Shown: one piece after another, positions 47,187 to 56,679 of the stretch | Layout: each line of letters opens with the position of its first letter | Position numbering within the stretch: the stretch's first letter is position 1 | From: an uncultured Tateyamaria sp. | Lineage (GTDB): Bacteria > Pseudomonadota > Alphaproteobacteria > Rhodobacterales > Rhodobacteraceae | Assembly: GCF_947503705.1 (NCBI RefSeq) | Contig: NZ_CANNES010000009.1 | Coordinates: 83,581-147,580, forward strand | DNA length: 64,000 bases | Direction: 5' to 3' | Notes under the pieces: generated by a model | The model's input: only the letters and a program-made list of their open reading frames with translations | Databases searched by the model: none | What the model was told of the DNA's origin: nothing | Made by a program: the position numbers and the translations under genes

Positions 47187-47831
47187 TCAATCACCGTCAA
47201 CAGGCGGGTTGACCCAACGGGTCGGCGCAAAGGGCTGTGTGACGGCGCGCTCCAACATCTCCAGCCGGTCCTGCCCATAAAACAGCTCCCCTTCCAGTAC
47301 GTAAGTCGGGGACCCCATCACATGGGCCGCCAGTGCGTCTTCGGCGTTGCGGGCATACTGCGCCGCCACATCAGCGCAGCGCGCCCGCACCATCAACGCC
47401 TCGGCATCATGCCCGAAGCCGCGTGCCAAAGCGGCCAAAGTCGCTTCATCCGATAGATCCGCATCATCGCGCCAATGGGCCTGCAACACAGCATGAGCCA
47501 TCGCATCCACCTGCGGCCCCCTGTCGCCGAGAGCGATGATCATGCCGCTGGCCAGCGCGTAATCCGCATCATGATAGGTCGGGCGAAACGGCACCACGGG
47601 CACATCGCGCCATTCGGCCCACCGCTCGATCTCACGGCCAAAGAAATAATCGACATGGGCCTGCGTACGCGCGCGAAAAGGCAAGCTGCCCTGCGCCTCC
47701 ACCACCGGCGACAGCGGGATGGGACGATGGACCAAGGTCAGGCCATGGTCGGCACAGATCTGCATCACACGGGCCGAGCCCAGATAGGCATAGGCGGAAT
47801 GGGCGGAATAGTAATAGGTCAGCTCGGTCAT
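47187..47831 (-). CDS. 2-hydroxychromene-2-carboxylate isomerase / DsbA-like thioredoxin-fold protein
   Basis: A 214-residue kappa-class glutathione transferase-like protein. The N-terminus TYYYSAHSAYAYLGSARV carries Ser in place of the DsbA Cys pair, as in HCCA isomerases, and the cis-Pro loop is HVMGSPTYVLEGELFYGQDRLEML. It likely uses glutathione; the substrate is unclear, as no naphthalene-type genes are nearby. Single gene, convergent with amtB. Confidence 0.85.
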   Translation of the reverse strand: MTELTYYYSAHSAYAYLGSARVMQICADHGLTLVHRPIPLSPVVEAQGSLPFRARTQAHVDYFFGREIERWAEWRDVPVVPFRPTYHDADYALASGMIIALGDRGPQVDAMAHAVLQAHWRDDADLSDEATLAALARGFGHDAEALMVRARCADVAAQYARNAEDALAAHVMGSPTYVLEGELFYGQDRLEMLERAVTQPFAPTRWVNPPVDGD

Positions 47832-48051
47832 ATCTCGACGCTAGGGGCCGCACCGCGCCAGCGCAAACGGGAAATGGGACAGGGCTGCGGCAAATCAAGG
47901 GGCGGCCAGAGTATGGAATACCAGACTCGCCGCCCCTGCCCGTCACCCGTAATCTCTTCAACATAGTAGAGATTCCAGGCCGCATGGTTTTAGCGGCCAC
48001 ACCATTCCAAGACGCACCGCCCCGGCGGATACCATTTTCGGAGAGACGACA

Positions 48052-48699
48052 TTGCTTGAAACGCTTTTTCAAGACGCGCCCTTTTTGCGCCTGATCGGGA
48101 TTATCGCGGCCCTGCTGAGCGTGTTTGCCTATCTGCCCTACGCGCTGGACACCATCGCGGGGCGGACACGGCCGCAACGGGCCTCCTGGCTGATCTGGTC
48201 AGTGCTGGGGGCCATTGCGCTTGGCTCGCAGATCTACGAAGGGGCCACGGCATCGCTCTGGTTCGCGGCGATGCAGGTCACCGGGACGGTGGTAATATTC
48301 GCCCTGTCAATCAAATGGGGCACAGGGACATTCGTGAACCGCTGCGACGCCTGCGTACTCATTGCGGCGGCGGGTGGGCTGGTGGCCTGGGCGCTGACGG
48401 AAACAGCCGTCTATGCGTTGGCGATCACGATCAGCATTTCGCTCTTGGGCGGTGTCATGACGGTGGTCAAAGCCTACCGCGACCCGGGGACTGAAACGCT
48501 GACCACGTGGTTCGCCTCCTTTTGCGCCGCCGCGCTGGCCATCGTCGCTGTGGGAGAACTGAATTGGGTGCTGCTGGCCTACCCGCTCTACCTCTTCGCG
48601 TTGAACGGCGCGATTGTGGGGGCGATGATGCTGGGGCGGGCGCGCAGCATCGCCGCGCCCCTCTTCACACATCATCAAACGAAAAACGCCGCGCAGTAA
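48052..48699 (+). CDS. Seven-helix membrane protein, PQ-loop/SemiSWEET-like
   Basis: A 215-residue integral membrane protein with seven predicted helices arranged roughly 3+1+3. Two loops resemble PQ-loops: SVFAYLPYALDTIAGRTRPQRASW (about 23-46) and VMTVVKAYRDPGTETLTTW (second half), which suggests an internal tandem repeat as in SWEET-type carriers; this is my inference. The start is TTG 48052, with GGAGAG about 7 nt upstream; no better start exists. Its TAA stop lies in the loop of the downstream terminator. Function unknown. Confidence 0.75.
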   Translation: MLETLFQDAPFLRLIGIIAALLSVFAYLPYALDTIAGRTRPQRASWLIWSVLGAIALGSQIYEGATASLWFAAMQVTGTVVIFALSIKWGTGTFVNRCDACVLIAAAGGLVAWALTETAVYALAITISISLLGGVMTVVKAYRDPGTETLTTWFASFCAAALAIVAVGELNWVLLAYPLYLFALNGAIVGAMMLGRARSIAAPLFTHHQTKNAAQ

Positions 48700-48712
48700 A
48701 CTGCGCGGCGTT
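48685..48712 (-). terminator. Terminator after rpmD
   Basis: A 12-bp perfect stem (48685-48696 with 48701-48712), 4-nt loop, then TTTTTCGTTT on the minus strand. It ends the rpsQ-rpmD transcript; the plus-strand gene's stop codon (48697-48699) lies in the loop. Confidence 0.85.
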
Positions 48713-48721
48713 CTGACTGTT

Positions 48722-48745
48722 CCGTAGGGCGGGGTTCATCCCGCC
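48722..48745 (-). repeat. Palindromic intergenic element, copy 3 (after rpmD)
   Basis: A 24-nt element CCGTAGGGCGG ... CCGCC on the plus strand. GGCGGG (48728-48733) pairs with CCCGCC (48740-48745). It ends 6 nt beyond the rpmD stop codon and precedes the terminator hairpin in the transcription direction. Nearly identical to the copies at 57302 and 61373. Confidence 0.78.
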
Positions 48746-48751
48746 GAACAC

Positions 48752-48940
48752 TTAGCCTTTTTCTTCGATGATCTCGACCATATGCGGGATCGAGTTGACC
48801 ATGCCGCGCACGGAAGGGGTATCTTCCAGCTCGCGGGTCTTGTGCATCTTGTTCAGGCCCAGACCGATCAGGGTCGCGCGCTGCTTGGCGGGACGACGGA
48901 TGGGGGAGCCGATTTGTTTGACGACGATTGTCTTAGCCAT
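48752..48940 (-). CDS. rpmD: 50S ribosomal protein L30
   Basis: A 62-residue L30: [43 protein letters not shown]. Last ribosomal gene before an interruption, followed by the palindromic element and a terminator instead of rplO. It lies 5 nt after rpsE. Confidence 0.96.
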   Translation of the reverse strand: MAKTIVVKQIGSPIRRPAKQRATLIGLGLNKMHKTRELEDTPSVRGMVNSIPHMVEIIEEKG

Positions 48941-48945
48941 GGGTC

Positions 48946-49521
48946 TCAGGCCTCCTCGGTTGCCGCTTCAGCAGCGGGCGCTTCGTCACGCTTGGGCAGA
49001 ATGTCAGAGACTTTCTTGCCACGACGCTGGGCCACACCACGGGGCGACTGCTCTTTCTTGAGGCCGTCGATGGTGGCGCGGATCATGTTGTAGGGGTTCT
49101 GCGAACCAATGGACTTGGAAACCACGTCCTTCACGCCCAGCATTTCGAACACGGCACGCATGGGACCACCGGCGATGATACCTGTACCCTCAGGGGCGGT
49201 GCGCATAACGACTTTACCGGCGCCGTGACGGCCTTCCATATCGTGGTGCAGGGTCCGACCTTCGCGCAGTTGCACGCGGATCATCTGGCGCTTGGCCTGC
49301 TCGGTGGCTTTGCGAATGGCCTCGGGGACCTCTTTCGCCTTGCCTTTGCCGAAACCAACGCGGCCTTTCTGGTCACCAACCACAACGAGGGCGGCGAAAC
49401 CAAAGCGCTTACCACCCTTTACGGTCTTGGACACACGGTTGATCGCAACCAGGCGATCGGCAAATTCTGGGGTCTCGTCACGGTCGCGACGGTTGCCCCG
49501 ACGGTTATCACGTTCTGCCAT
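48946..49521 (-). CDS. rpsE: 30S ribosomal protein S5
   Basis: A 191-residue S5 with [20 protein letters not shown] [24 protein letters not shown] and [29 protein letters not shown]. The C-terminal extension ends [12 protein letters not shown]. Translational fidelity protein. A 103-nt gap with hairpins separates it from rplR. Confidence 0.97.
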   Translation of the reverse strand: MAERDNRRGNRRDRDETPEFADRLVAINRVSKTVKGGKRFGFAALVVVGDQKGRVGFGKGKAKEVPEAIRKATEQAKRQMIRVQLREGRTLHHDMEGRHGAGKVVMRTAPEGTGIIAGGPMRAVFEMLGVKDVVSKSIGSQNPYNMIRATIDGLKKEQSPRGVAQRRGKKVSDILPKRDEAPAAEAATEEA

Positions 49522-49541
49522 GAGAACATCCTTTTATCAGG

Positions 49542-49616
49542 TGGCGCATGCGCCAATTGGGTCAATCCTGGTGGGCGACATGCCCCCGGATCATCGGGGC
49601 CGCGCGGACGCGGCCC
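49542..49616 (-). other. Two hairpins between rplR and rpsE
   Basis: The 14-bp palindrome TGGCGCATGCGCCA is at 49542-49555. A second stem GGGCCGCG/CGCGGCCC (49597-49604 with 49609-49616) lies 8 nt past the rplR stop. No T-run; likely processing or stability elements inside the operon. Confidence 0.5.
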
Positions 49617-49624
49617 ACAGGGTC

Positions 49625-49984
49625 TTAGATTTTCAGACCACCTTCACGGGCCGCGTCGGCCAGGGCCTTCACTTTACCATGAAAGAGGAAACCGCCGCGG
49701 TCGAAATAGGCCTCGACCACGCCTGCTTTCTTCGCGCGCTCGGCAATCGCGGCGCCCACCTTGGTGGCGGCCTCCACGTTGTTCTTGCCCACAACGCCCA
49801 GATCCTTTTCGAGGGTCGAGGCAGCGGCCAGGGTCACACCTTGCACGTCGTCGATCAGCTGAACGCTGATGTTCTTGTTCGAACGGTGAACGCTCAGGCG
49901 GGGACGCCCGGCGTTGACCTTGCGAAGTTTGTTCCGGACGCGCAGGCGGCGCTTGAGGAACAGGGTCCGTTTGCTGTTTGCCAT
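49625..49984 (-). CDS. rplR: 50S ribosomal protein L18
   Basis: A 119-residue L18: [36 protein letters not shown] and [24 protein letters not shown]. Binds 5S rRNA. In the spc part of the operon after rplF. Confidence 0.97.
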   Translation of the reverse strand: MANSKRTLFLKRRLRVRNKLRKVNAGRPRLSVHRSNKNISVQLIDDVQGVTLAAASTLEKDLGVVGKNNVEAATKVGAAIAERAKKAGVVEAYFDRGGFLFHGKVKALADAAREGGLKI

Positions 49985-49995
49985 TTGTCTGGTCC

Positions 49996-50529
49996 TTACT
50001 TCTTCTTGCCTTCCTTGCGGAAGATAAACTCGCCCTTATAGCGGATGCCTTTGCCCTTGTAGGGCTCGGGCTTGCGCCATTCGCGAATGTTTGCGGCAAC
50101 CTGACCAACGATCTGCTCGTCGATACCTTCGACAACGATCTCGGTCTGCTTGGGGGCTGTGACGGTCACGCCAGCGGGTGGGGTGTAATCCACATCGTGG
50201 CTCAGGCCGAGGTTCAGTTTCAGAGTGTTGCCCTGCATGCTGGCACGATAACCAACACCCTGGATTTCCAGCTCTTTCTTGAAACCATCGGTGACGCCTG
50301 TGACCAGGTTCGCGACCATGGTGCGGCTCATGCCCCACTGCTGGCGCGCGCGCTTGGATTTGCCACGGGGCGTGATTGTGACGACATTGTCTTCAACCGC
50401 CAGGGTCACATCGTCGGTCGCCTTGAACGAACGGGTGCCTTTGGGGCCTTTGACTTCGATCACCTGACCAGAGACGGATGCGGTGACACCCGAAGGCAGA
50501 TCGACCGGTTTCTTACCAATACGAGACAT
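49996..50529 (-). CDS. rplF: 50S ribosomal protein L6
   Basis: A 177-residue L6: [22 protein letters not shown] at the start and [23 protein letters not shown] at the end. ATG 50529 is correct; the longer frame overlaps rpsH coding sequence and has no support. Confidence 0.97.
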   Translation of the reverse strand: MSRIGKKPVDLPSGVTASVSGQVIEVKGPKGTRSFKATDDVTLAVEDNVVTITPRGKSKRARQQWGMSRTMVANLVTGVTDGFKKELEIQGVGYRASMQGNTLKLNLGLSHDVDYTPPAGVTVTAPKQTEIVVEGIDEQIVGQVAANIREWRKPEPYKGKGIRYKGEFIFRKEGKKK

Positions 50530-50539
50530 CTGCTTCTCC

Positions 50540-50932
50540 TTAGAAGATCGTGCAGAGCACTTCGCCGCCAACGTTTTGGCTGCGAGCGTTTGCATCCGAC
50601 ATCACACCTTTGGAGGTGGAGACAATCGACACGCCCAGGCCCTGACGGACCGAAGGAATGTCACCGACGGACATGTAAACGCGACGACCGGGCTTGGAGA
50701 CCCGCTTCAATTCGCGAATGACAGGTTCGCCTTCGTAATATTTCAGGCTGATCTCGATGGCGGGGTGGCCATCTTCACCTTTGGTCTCTTCGAAACCACG
50801 GATGTAACCTTCGTCCGCCAACACTTCGAGAACGCGAACACGCAGTTTCGACGCAGGGGTCGAGACCACGGATTTGCCGCGCATCTGGCTGTTGCGGATG
50901 CGGGTGAGCATATCTGCGATAGGATCGTTCAT
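50540..50932 (-). CDS. rpsH: 30S ribosomal protein S8
   Basis: A 130-residue S8: [21 protein letters not shown], then [34 protein letters not shown]. Central-domain 16S rRNA binder and, in many bacteria, the translational repressor of the spc operon. Confidence 0.97.
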   Translation of the reverse strand: MNDPIADMLTRIRNSQMRGKSVVSTPASKLRVRVLEVLADEGYIRGFEETKGEDGHPAIEISLKYYEGEPVIRELKRVSKPGRRVYMSVGDIPSVRQGLGVSIVSTSKGVMSDANARSQNVGGEVLCTIF

Positions 50933-50945
50933 ATCTCTCTCTCCC

Positions 50946-51251
50946 TTACCAGCTGGACTTGACCATGCCGGGGATCTGGCCGGCAGAGCCCAGTTCCCGC
51001 AGCGCGATCCGGCTGATCTTCAGCTTGCGGTAATACGCATGCGGACGACCGGTCAGTTGGCAACGATTGTGAAGACGCACGGCAGAGCTGTTGCGGGGCA
51101 GTTTTGCCAGCTTCAGCGAGGCGCGAAAACGCTCTTCCATCGGTTTGGTTTCGTCGCTGATAATTGCTTTGAGCTCGGCACGCTTTGCGGCGTACTTTTT
51201 CACCAGCTTTTCGCGCTTCACTTCGCGCGCGATCATGGATTTTTTAGCCAT
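50946..51251 (-). CDS. rpsN: 30S ribosomal protein S14
   Basis: A 101-residue S14, the long zinc-free form, with [36 protein letters not shown]. The paired Cys of the zinc form are absent. Between rplE and rpsH. Confidence 0.97.
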   Translation of the reverse strand: MAKKSMIAREVKREKLVKKYAAKRAELKAIISDETKPMEERFRASLKLAKLPRNSSAVRLHNRCQLTGRPHAYYRKLKISRIALRELGSAGQIPGMVKSSW

Positions 51252-51269
51252 ATCTAGTCTCTCCTGCGC

Positions 51270-51833
51270 TTACGAGTTGAAGGGCATGTTGAAATGCTTG
51301 AGCAAGGCTTTTGCTTCGGCATCTGTTTCGGCGGTCGTGGCGATCACGATGTCCATCCCCCATGTCTCGTCAACTTTATCAAAGTCGATCTCGGGGAACA
51401 CGATGTGCTCTTTCATGCCCATGGCATAGTTGCCACGGCCATCAAAGCTTTTGCCCGGAATGCCGCGGAAGTCACGGATACGGGGCATCGCGATGGTGAT
51501 CAGACGATCCAGGAATTCGTACATCCGGTCGCCGCGCAGGGTCACCTTGGCACCCAAAGGCATGTCCTCACGCACCCGGAAACCCGCGATGGATTTCTTG
51601 GCGGTGGTGGTCAGGGCCTTTTGGCCTGCAATCGCGGTCAGGTCTTCCTGAGCGGATTTGGCTTTCTTGCTGTCACGCACGGCTTCGGCGCCACAGCCGA
51701 TGTTCAGAACGATCTTGTCCAGACGCGGGATCTGCATGTCGTTCTTATAGCCGAATTCCTCTTTCATCGCGGCGCGAATGGTGTCGCGATACGTTGCCTT
51801 GAGGCGGGGGGTGTAGGTTGCAGTGTCGAGCAT
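51270..51833 (-). CDS. rplE: 50S ribosomal protein L5
   Basis: A 187-residue L5: [35 protein letters not shown] and [29 protein letters not shown]. Binds 5S rRNA. The start shares one base with the rplX stop (TGATG). Confidence 0.97.
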   Translation of the reverse strand: MLDTATYTPRLKATYRDTIRAAMKEEFGYKNDMQIPRLDKIVLNIGCGAEAVRDSKKAKSAQEDLTAIAGQKALTTTAKKSIAGFRVREDMPLGAKVTLRGDRMYEFLDRLITIAMPRIRDFRGIPGKSFDGRGNYAMGMKEHIVFPEIDFDKVDETWGMDIVIATTAETDAEAKALLKHFNMPFNS

Positions 51834-52138
51834 CAGATCACGTCCCCTGTTGTCTTGGCAAAGCGGACTTTCTTGTCGCCGTCCATTTTGAAACCAACGC
51901 GGGTCGGTTTGCCATTGGCATCGAGCAGCGCGAGGTTGGACAGATCAACTGGCATCGCCTTGGGGATGCGGCCGCCTTGGCTTGTCTGGGTTTGACGGGT
52001 GGCACGGATCGCGATGTTCAGGCCATCGACAACGGCCTTGTTCGCTTTGGGGTCGATCGAGGAAATGGTGCCCTCACGGCCCTTGTCCTTGCCAGCGAGC
52101 ATGACGACCTTGTCGCCTTTTTTCAGCTTAGCAGCCAT
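51833..52138 (-). CDS. rplX: 50S ribosomal protein L24
   Basis: A 101-residue L24 with the KOW start [22 protein letters not shown]. Early assembly protein of the 50S subunit. Follows rplN by 1 nt. Confidence 0.97.
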   Translation of the reverse strand: MAAKLKKGDKVVMLAGKDKGREGTISSIDPKANKAVVDGLNIAIRATRQTQTSQGGRIPKAMPVDLSNLALLDANGKPTRVGFKMDGDKKVRFAKTTGDVI

Positions 52139-52139
52139 A

Positions 52140-52508
52140 TCACAGCACCTCCGGCGCGAGCGAGATGATTTTCATGAAGTTCTTGCCGCGCAGTTCGCGC
52201 ACGACGGGCCCAAAGATACGGGTGCCGACGGGCTCGTTGTTGTTATTCAGGATAACAGCTGCGTTGCGGTCAAAGCGGATGGCGGTACCATCGTCGCGGC
52301 GAACTTCTTTGGCGGTGCGTACGACGACGGCCTTGCGGACGTCACCTTTCTTTACGCGACCACGTGGGATGGCTTCCTTGACCGACACGACGATGACGTC
52401 GCCGACGGATGCGTATTTACGCTTGGAACCACCCAGAACCTTGATGCACTGCACACGGCGCGCGCCGCTGTTGTCAGCAACATCCAGGTTGGTTTGCATC
52501 TGGATCAT
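52140..52508 (-). CDS. rplN: 50S ribosomal protein L14
   Basis: A 122-residue L14: [37 protein letters not shown] and [25 protein letters not shown]. 79 nt separate it from rpsQ. Confidence 0.98.
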   Translation of the reverse strand: MIQMQTNLDVADNSGARRVQCIKVLGGSKRKYASVGDVIVVSVKEAIPRGRVKKGDVRKAVVVRTAKEVRRDDGTAIRFDRNAAVILNNNNEPVGTRIFGPVVRELRGKNFMKIISLAPEVL

Positions 52509-52587
52509 TTGGTTTCTCCCGACCTTTGGGGGGCGATGCGTGCCTTGTCCCCAGGGTTTCGATTAATGTGGCAAATGCCGGAGGCGT

Positions 52588-52818
52588 TTAAGCTTCCAGC
52601 ACTTCCCAGCGTTTTGTCTTCGACTTGGGGGCACATTCGATAATCCGAACGCTGTCGCCCACTTTGAAGGCATTCTTTTCATCGTGCGCCCGGTATTTCT
52701 TGGACTTACGAATGGTCTTTTTCAGAACCGGATGCGTGAAACGACGTTCCACAGACACGGTGATGGTTTGGGCATTGGCATCGGATGTCACGGTGCCGGA
52801 CAGAATACGCTTGGGCAT
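52588..52818 (-). CDS. rpsQ: 30S ribosomal protein S17
   Basis: A 76-residue S17: [40 protein letters not shown] and [22 protein letters not shown]. 11 nt after rpmC. Confidence 0.97.
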   Translation of the reverse strand: MPKRILSGTVTSDANAQTITVSVERRFTHPVLKKTIRKSKKYRAHDEKNAFKVGDSVRIIECAPKSKTKRWEVLEA

Positions 52819-52829
52819 ACGTGCGCTCC

Positions 52830-53030
52830 TTATTCAGCCGCTTTGGCGGCAAGTTCGTTCAGGATCGTCTTGACGCGCGCAGCATCACGACGGGCACCGC
52901 GCAGACGCGCGGGGTTCTCAAGCTGGCCAGTGGCCTGCTGGAACCGCAGGTTGAAGGCTTCTTTTTTCAGGTTTGCCAGTTCATCACGAAGCTGGTCCGG
53001 GGTCTTATCCCGAAGTTCTTGGGCGTTCAT
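52830..53030 (-). CDS. rpmC: 50S ribosomal protein L29
   Basis: A 66-residue L29: [55 protein letters not shown]. It now heads its own unit, since rplP is about 4.3 kb away; its promoter is likely within 53031-53425. Confidence 0.97.
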   Translation of the reverse strand: MNAQELRDKTPDQLRDELANLKKEAFNLRFQQATGQLENPARLRGARRDAARVKTILNELAAKAAE

Positions 53031-53425
53031 GCGCCTTTTCCTTTCAACATCACGGGAGGGCCCTTTGCGACATGCGCGGGGTCACCCTGATTCCCGTGGA
53101 GTGGGTGGTGAAGTGCGCCGTATAGGGGGGGCATTCGACTATGGCAAGCACGTTTTAGCATGAACGCCATTGGGGCACGCATGTCGTTCAGTGCAAGGCA
53201 CCGTTTACACTATGGACGCCCATACCGTTAGGGACTGCCAGTTTCGCGCTGACCCAACGCAGCATCCAGAAAAACCTGCATCAAAAAGGGTCATGACGAA
53301 TAAAGTCGAAATAGCCAACAAACAGCGAAACCGAATAAAAACGGAAGCCGTTGCTTAGCCACGGACTGTATCTAACGTTCTTTCCTCAAACGACACTGCA
53401 CTCTGAAGAACGTCAGAACCCTTAA
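53031..53425. other. Intergenic region between rpmC and the RTX pseudogene
   Basis: About 395 bases without a supportable gene. It must contain the leftward promoter for the rpmC-rpmD unit. The right-hand part (53150-53425) is relatively AT-rich and would hold the former promoter of the RTX gene. Confidence 0.5.
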
Positions 53426-54464
53426 ATGGAAATGCTTGCCCTTTTGTCCCTGTTTGGTTGTCCCTGTTTGGCGGCGCCGCGATCCTTCCGTTGCTTTTCG
53501 ACGATGACGACAACGCCCCCGTCGAGGGGGTCGATCTCGAAATCGATGAAGGCGGCCGGGTCGTAGGACCCGCGGGGGCGGACACCGTTGCCCTCCTGGA
53601 TACGGTCAATGAACTCACCCTCGACACCGGCACCGGGGACGACACAATCCAAGGGTCCGATGCCTTTGCTGGTGTCTATGCGTCGACAATAGACGCGGGT
53701 GCAGGCGATGATTTGCTTGAACTGGTTGCCGACAGCGCGACTATCTATGGTGGCGATGGGAATGACACGATGTTTATCGATGGCACCGCCTTCATTTTGG
53801 ACGCCGTGCCGGAGATGACTTTATCGACGTGGGACTCGGCGACGGCGACATCATCATCCACGGCGGCGAAGGTGACGACATGCTTTTGGGGGGCGCCGAT
53901 AACGTAAGTCTTTATGGCGGTGACGGCGACGATGTTATTTAGGTCTTTGGTCCAGGCGATCAGGATGCTGGCTATGCCGAAATCGCCGTTGGCGAGGCAG
54001 GCAATGACACGATCATCATGACGAGTAACCTGACCTCCGATCTGACCACCAACCCATATAACGGTCCGCTTTCAGCAAGCGGGGGTGAGGGCAGCGACAC
54101 CTTCAAAATCGAGACTCAGGACGTCATCTTCGAAGAACTCGGCCCGGTCGAAGATCCGGCAGACGCCTACCACGATGGCGTTTTGACGGCCGAAGCCTTT
54201 GACATCTGGGATTTTGAACCGGGTGTGGACCAAATCACTGTCGATGCCGACGCAGTGACCGAAGGTGGCGTGCTTGCGTCCGCACGCTTGGATGAGGGTA
54301 CGGATCACAAGGGCGATCCGCTGACCGAACCTGTCCTGACCTATGAAAACGACACACAGCAAAGCATTGAAGTTGTCGTCACCTTGGAAGGTACCACAGG
54401 CGTCACCTGGCAGGACATCGAATTCATCGGTGATCAAGTGCCCGAGCTTGCCGCGGTGACCTGA
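53426..54464 (+). pseudogene. RTX / hemolysin-type calcium-binding repeat protein, broken
   Basis: The remnant of a roughly 340-residue secreted-type RTX protein. Reading from ATG 53426 gives MEMLALLSLFG, then a 14-bp tandem duplication of TTGTCCCTGTTTGG (53444-53457 and 53458-53471) shifts the frame; removing one copy restores LSLFGGAAILPLL and joins the frame starting at 53458. That frame carries GGxGxD-type repeats (TIDAGAGDD, GGDGND). Near 53806 one base appears lost: adding a G gives LDAGAGDDFIDVG and switches to the frame of GGEGDDM and GGDGDDVI. There an amber TAG at 53940-53942 interrupts VI-VFGPG, and the frame then continues to 54464. Three separate lesions mean it is unlikely to be functional. 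Confidence 0.85.
53444..53471 (+). repeat. 14-bp perfect tandem duplication
   Basis: TTGTCCCTGTTTGG occurs twice head-to-tail (53444-53457, 53458-53471) inside the RTX gene. Since 14 is not a multiple of 3, it shifts the frame directly after the conserved N-terminus. It looks like slipped-strand or replication-error duplication and could be reversible. Confidence 0.9.
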
Positions 54465-55041
54465 CCTGCCACCTTATCAAGTCCCCCTGCCCGACGGCCC
54501 AAACATCGGAACCTGTGCGGTAGGGGCAAGGGTATCTGAATAGCGCAGAAAACTCTGGGGCGTGGGCCGACAAATGCGCAGGCCAATGTATATTCCAGCC
54601 GAAATAATGCTTTCAATTTTCAACCTATTATAGAACTCCAGACATCACTCGTTCTCGACCAATTCAAATTCCCGTTCAAAGGAATACCGTCAACGCCCGT
54701 AACGGGTGACGCAAAAACGGTAGAAAATCTATATTTTTAATAGGCTTAACGGAAACCCAGAGAACCACGTGCTCAGCCCGCAAGCGATAAACCACCGCAA
54801 ATGAGGCACATCTCAAATTGACCTTTGCGTCAACTTCCAGACTCGTCTTATGCTGCATGAACGCAATTGCGCATCGACCGCCAATTCGAATGCGCGAAAA
54901 AACATGGAAAGAACACCCAAAACACACGCAACCACATCACGAAAAACATCCGAATTGTGAGGCGGCCAAAGGCATTCCACATGCTACGCCTGTCTCACGG
55001 CTGCCGGACCCGCACCGCAACACCGACCCAGGGACAGTCCC
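54465..55041. other. Gene-poor stretch between RTX pseudogene and NTF2-like gene
   Basis: About 577 bases, visibly richer in A/T than the surroundings. Short open frames exist on the minus strand (for example 54676-54927), but none has a recognisable product or a convincing ribosome-binding site. Likely noncoding or decayed sequence. Confidence 0.5.
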
Positions 55042-55473
55042 ATGGAAGACACAGACGCCAAAACGATTGCCACAGCGCTTTTGCAAGATACCCGGCTTGA
55101 GATGTTTGGCGGCAGCTATGATGTCTGGATTTCCTCCTTTGCATTGCCGCAAGAGGTACAGACCTTTGACGGCCAACAGATCTTGGAAACGGTCGAGGAC
55201 CTCAGAGCGCTCTACCACACGCTGTCAGCCCATCTGTCCCGGCGCGGGATCACCGACATCGTCCGCTACGTGATCGCCGCCGAATTTCGCGACCCGAACG
55301 TGATCCACTCGACCCACGAGACGCGGCTGATGCGCGGAAATCAACTGGTGGACGCGCCCTATGCCACCTATTCAGTGCTACGCAAGGCCGCGACCGGCTG
55401 GCAGGTGGCGGACAGCACCTATGCCATCGCCGACAATGACGATCATTCGAAACTGCTGGTCGGACGGCTCTGA
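55042..55473 (+). CDS. Hypothetical protein, NTF2/SnoaL-like
   Basis: A 143-residue protein. The pattern of N-terminal helices (ETVEDLRALYHTLSAHLSRRG) followed by strands such as HSTHETRLMRGNQLVDAPYATYSVLRKAATGWQVADSTYAI looks like an NTF2/SnoaL-type cone fold; this is fold-level inference only. ATG 55042 has AGGGAC upstream. It lies 50 nt before the 2OG-Fe(II)-like gene and may share its transcript. Function unknown. Confidence 0.68.
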   Translation: MEDTDAKTIATALLQDTRLEMFGGSYDVWISSFALPQEVQTFDGQQILETVEDLRALYHTLSAHLSRRGITDIVRYVIAAEFRDPNVIHSTHETRLMRGNQLVDAPYATYSVLRKAATGWQVADSTYAIADNDDHSKLLVGRL

Positions 55474-55523
55474 TCCTGCCGTCGCCACTGGTTCTGTGCG
55501 GCTCTCTGCGCTAAAGGTCCCGC

Positions 55524-56144
55524 ATGCCCAAGATCACATCGCTTTTCGCCACCCGCCTCTATCACGCCCCTCTGTCCGAATGTGACCCACAGGTCGATCC
55601 GGAAGAGTTGGAGCAGAACTGCTATGCCATCGCCGAGGACGATGAGGCAGGCCACGACTGGTGCGAAGAGCACGGCTATCCCGGCTACACCTCCTATGCG
55701 TCGCTCGATGATCTGCCCTGGCGCTTCCCGATCTTTGCCGATCTGGTCAAGGCGCTCGACGCCCATGTCGCCGCCTTCGCCCGTGACTGTGCCTTCGATC
55801 TGGGCGACAAGGCGCTCAAGCTCGACAGCATCTGGATCAACATCCTGCCCGAAGGCGGCATTCATACGGGCCACATCCACCCCCATTCGGTGATCTCAGG
55901 CACGACCTATGTTGCGATGCCCGAAGGGACCTCTGCGCTAAAGCTGGAAGACCCGCGCCTGCCGATGATGATGGCATCCCCCGGTCGTTTGGCGGACGCG
56001 CCCGATGATTTGAAACAGTTCCACTATGCGCGACCCTCAGTGGGTGATGTGTTGCTGTGGGAAAGCTGGTTGCGCCACGAGGTGCCCATGAACATGAGCG
56101 AAGACGAACGGGTGTCCGTGTCGTTCAACTATGGCTGGGAGTGA
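55524..56144 (+). CDS. Putative 2-oxoglutarate-Fe(II) oxygenase, TIGR02466-type
   Basis: A 206-residue protein. The central segment GGIHTGHIHPHSVISGTTYVAMPEGTSALKLEDPRL and the distal LLWESWLRHEVPMN give His residues arranged as in the HxH...H-type double-stranded beta-helix oxygenases, with Arg in ERVSVSFNYGWE near the end as possible 2-oxoglutarate contact. TIGR02466 is the family it recalls; its substrates are unknown. AAAGG precedes ATG 55524. Lies in the rpmC-rplP gap. Confidence 0.75.
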   Translation: MPKITSLFATRLYHAPLSECDPQVDPEELEQNCYAIAEDDEAGHDWCEEHGYPGYTSYASLDDLPWRFPIFADLVKALDAHVAAFARDCAFDLGDKALKLDSIWINILPEGGIHTGHIHPHSVISGTTYVAMPEGTSALKLEDPRLPMMMASPGRLADAPDDLKQFHYARPSVGDVLLWESWLRHEVPMNMSEDERVSVSFNYGWE

Positions 56145-56253
56145 GAGGGACGGTTCGCGCAGCGACAAACATTCCGGGGGAATATTTGAGGGCCGAGCGG
56201 GCGGAGCCCAATCGGTTGCGCGTTCAATTTCTTGAGCAAAAAGCCTGGCGACG

Positions 56254-56457
56254 CTATTTCCGCGCCGCCTTATTCGCCTCTTCCGCTGCCTTGCGCGCGG
56301 CCTTCTCCTCTTTGGTCAGCGTATTGCCCCACTGATTGTTGGACAGCCCCAGGCCCTCCGGCATCGGCTTGGTCTTCCCCTTCTTGACCTCGCCTCCTTT
56401 GGCAAGAAACTCCTTGATCAGATCTTCATCCGTGGTCGGCTTGGGAACGTGTTTCAT
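56254..56457 (-). CDS. Small lysine-rich hypothetical protein
   Basis: A 67-residue protein with a mixed-charge N-terminal part (TTDEDLIKEFLAKGGEVKKGKTKPMPEG), a central GLSNNQWGNT, and a C-terminal Lys/Ala helix EEKAARKAAEEANKAARK. ATG 56457 is preferred over longer starts. It may be a small nucleic-acid-binding protein, which is a guess from charge. Convergent with the 2OG-Fe(II)-like gene. Confidence 0.6.
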   Translation of the reverse strand: MKHVPKPTTDEDLIKEFLAKGGEVKKGKTKPMPEGLGLSNNQWGNTLTKEEKAARKAAEEANKAARK

Positions 56458-56679
56458 GGGCGAGACCTCTTGCATCAGTTTGAACGACGATACACTGCCG
56501 AGACGCATCTGTTAAGCGCCGGTGAGCTTGATTGCACCATGCATGAGGTGCACGTTGCAAACGCCCACAGCCACTGCCAATTTCAGGCCCAGACAATTCG
56601 CACCTGAAAAAACACACCAATTGATTTACGTGATCGAGAAGCACATACTCTATCATGAGTTTAGTTTTATGAGAGTGTT

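Noticed and set aside
53458..53907. Intact 149-residue RTX gene starting at TTG 53458
   Set aside because: The TTG is the second copy of a tandem duplication, and restoring the frames gives a longer, family-like protein; this piece is part of a pseudogene.
54676..54927. 83-residue minus-strand ORF in the AT-rich gap
   Set aside because: No ribosome-binding site or recognisable product, and no neighbours in operon spacing.
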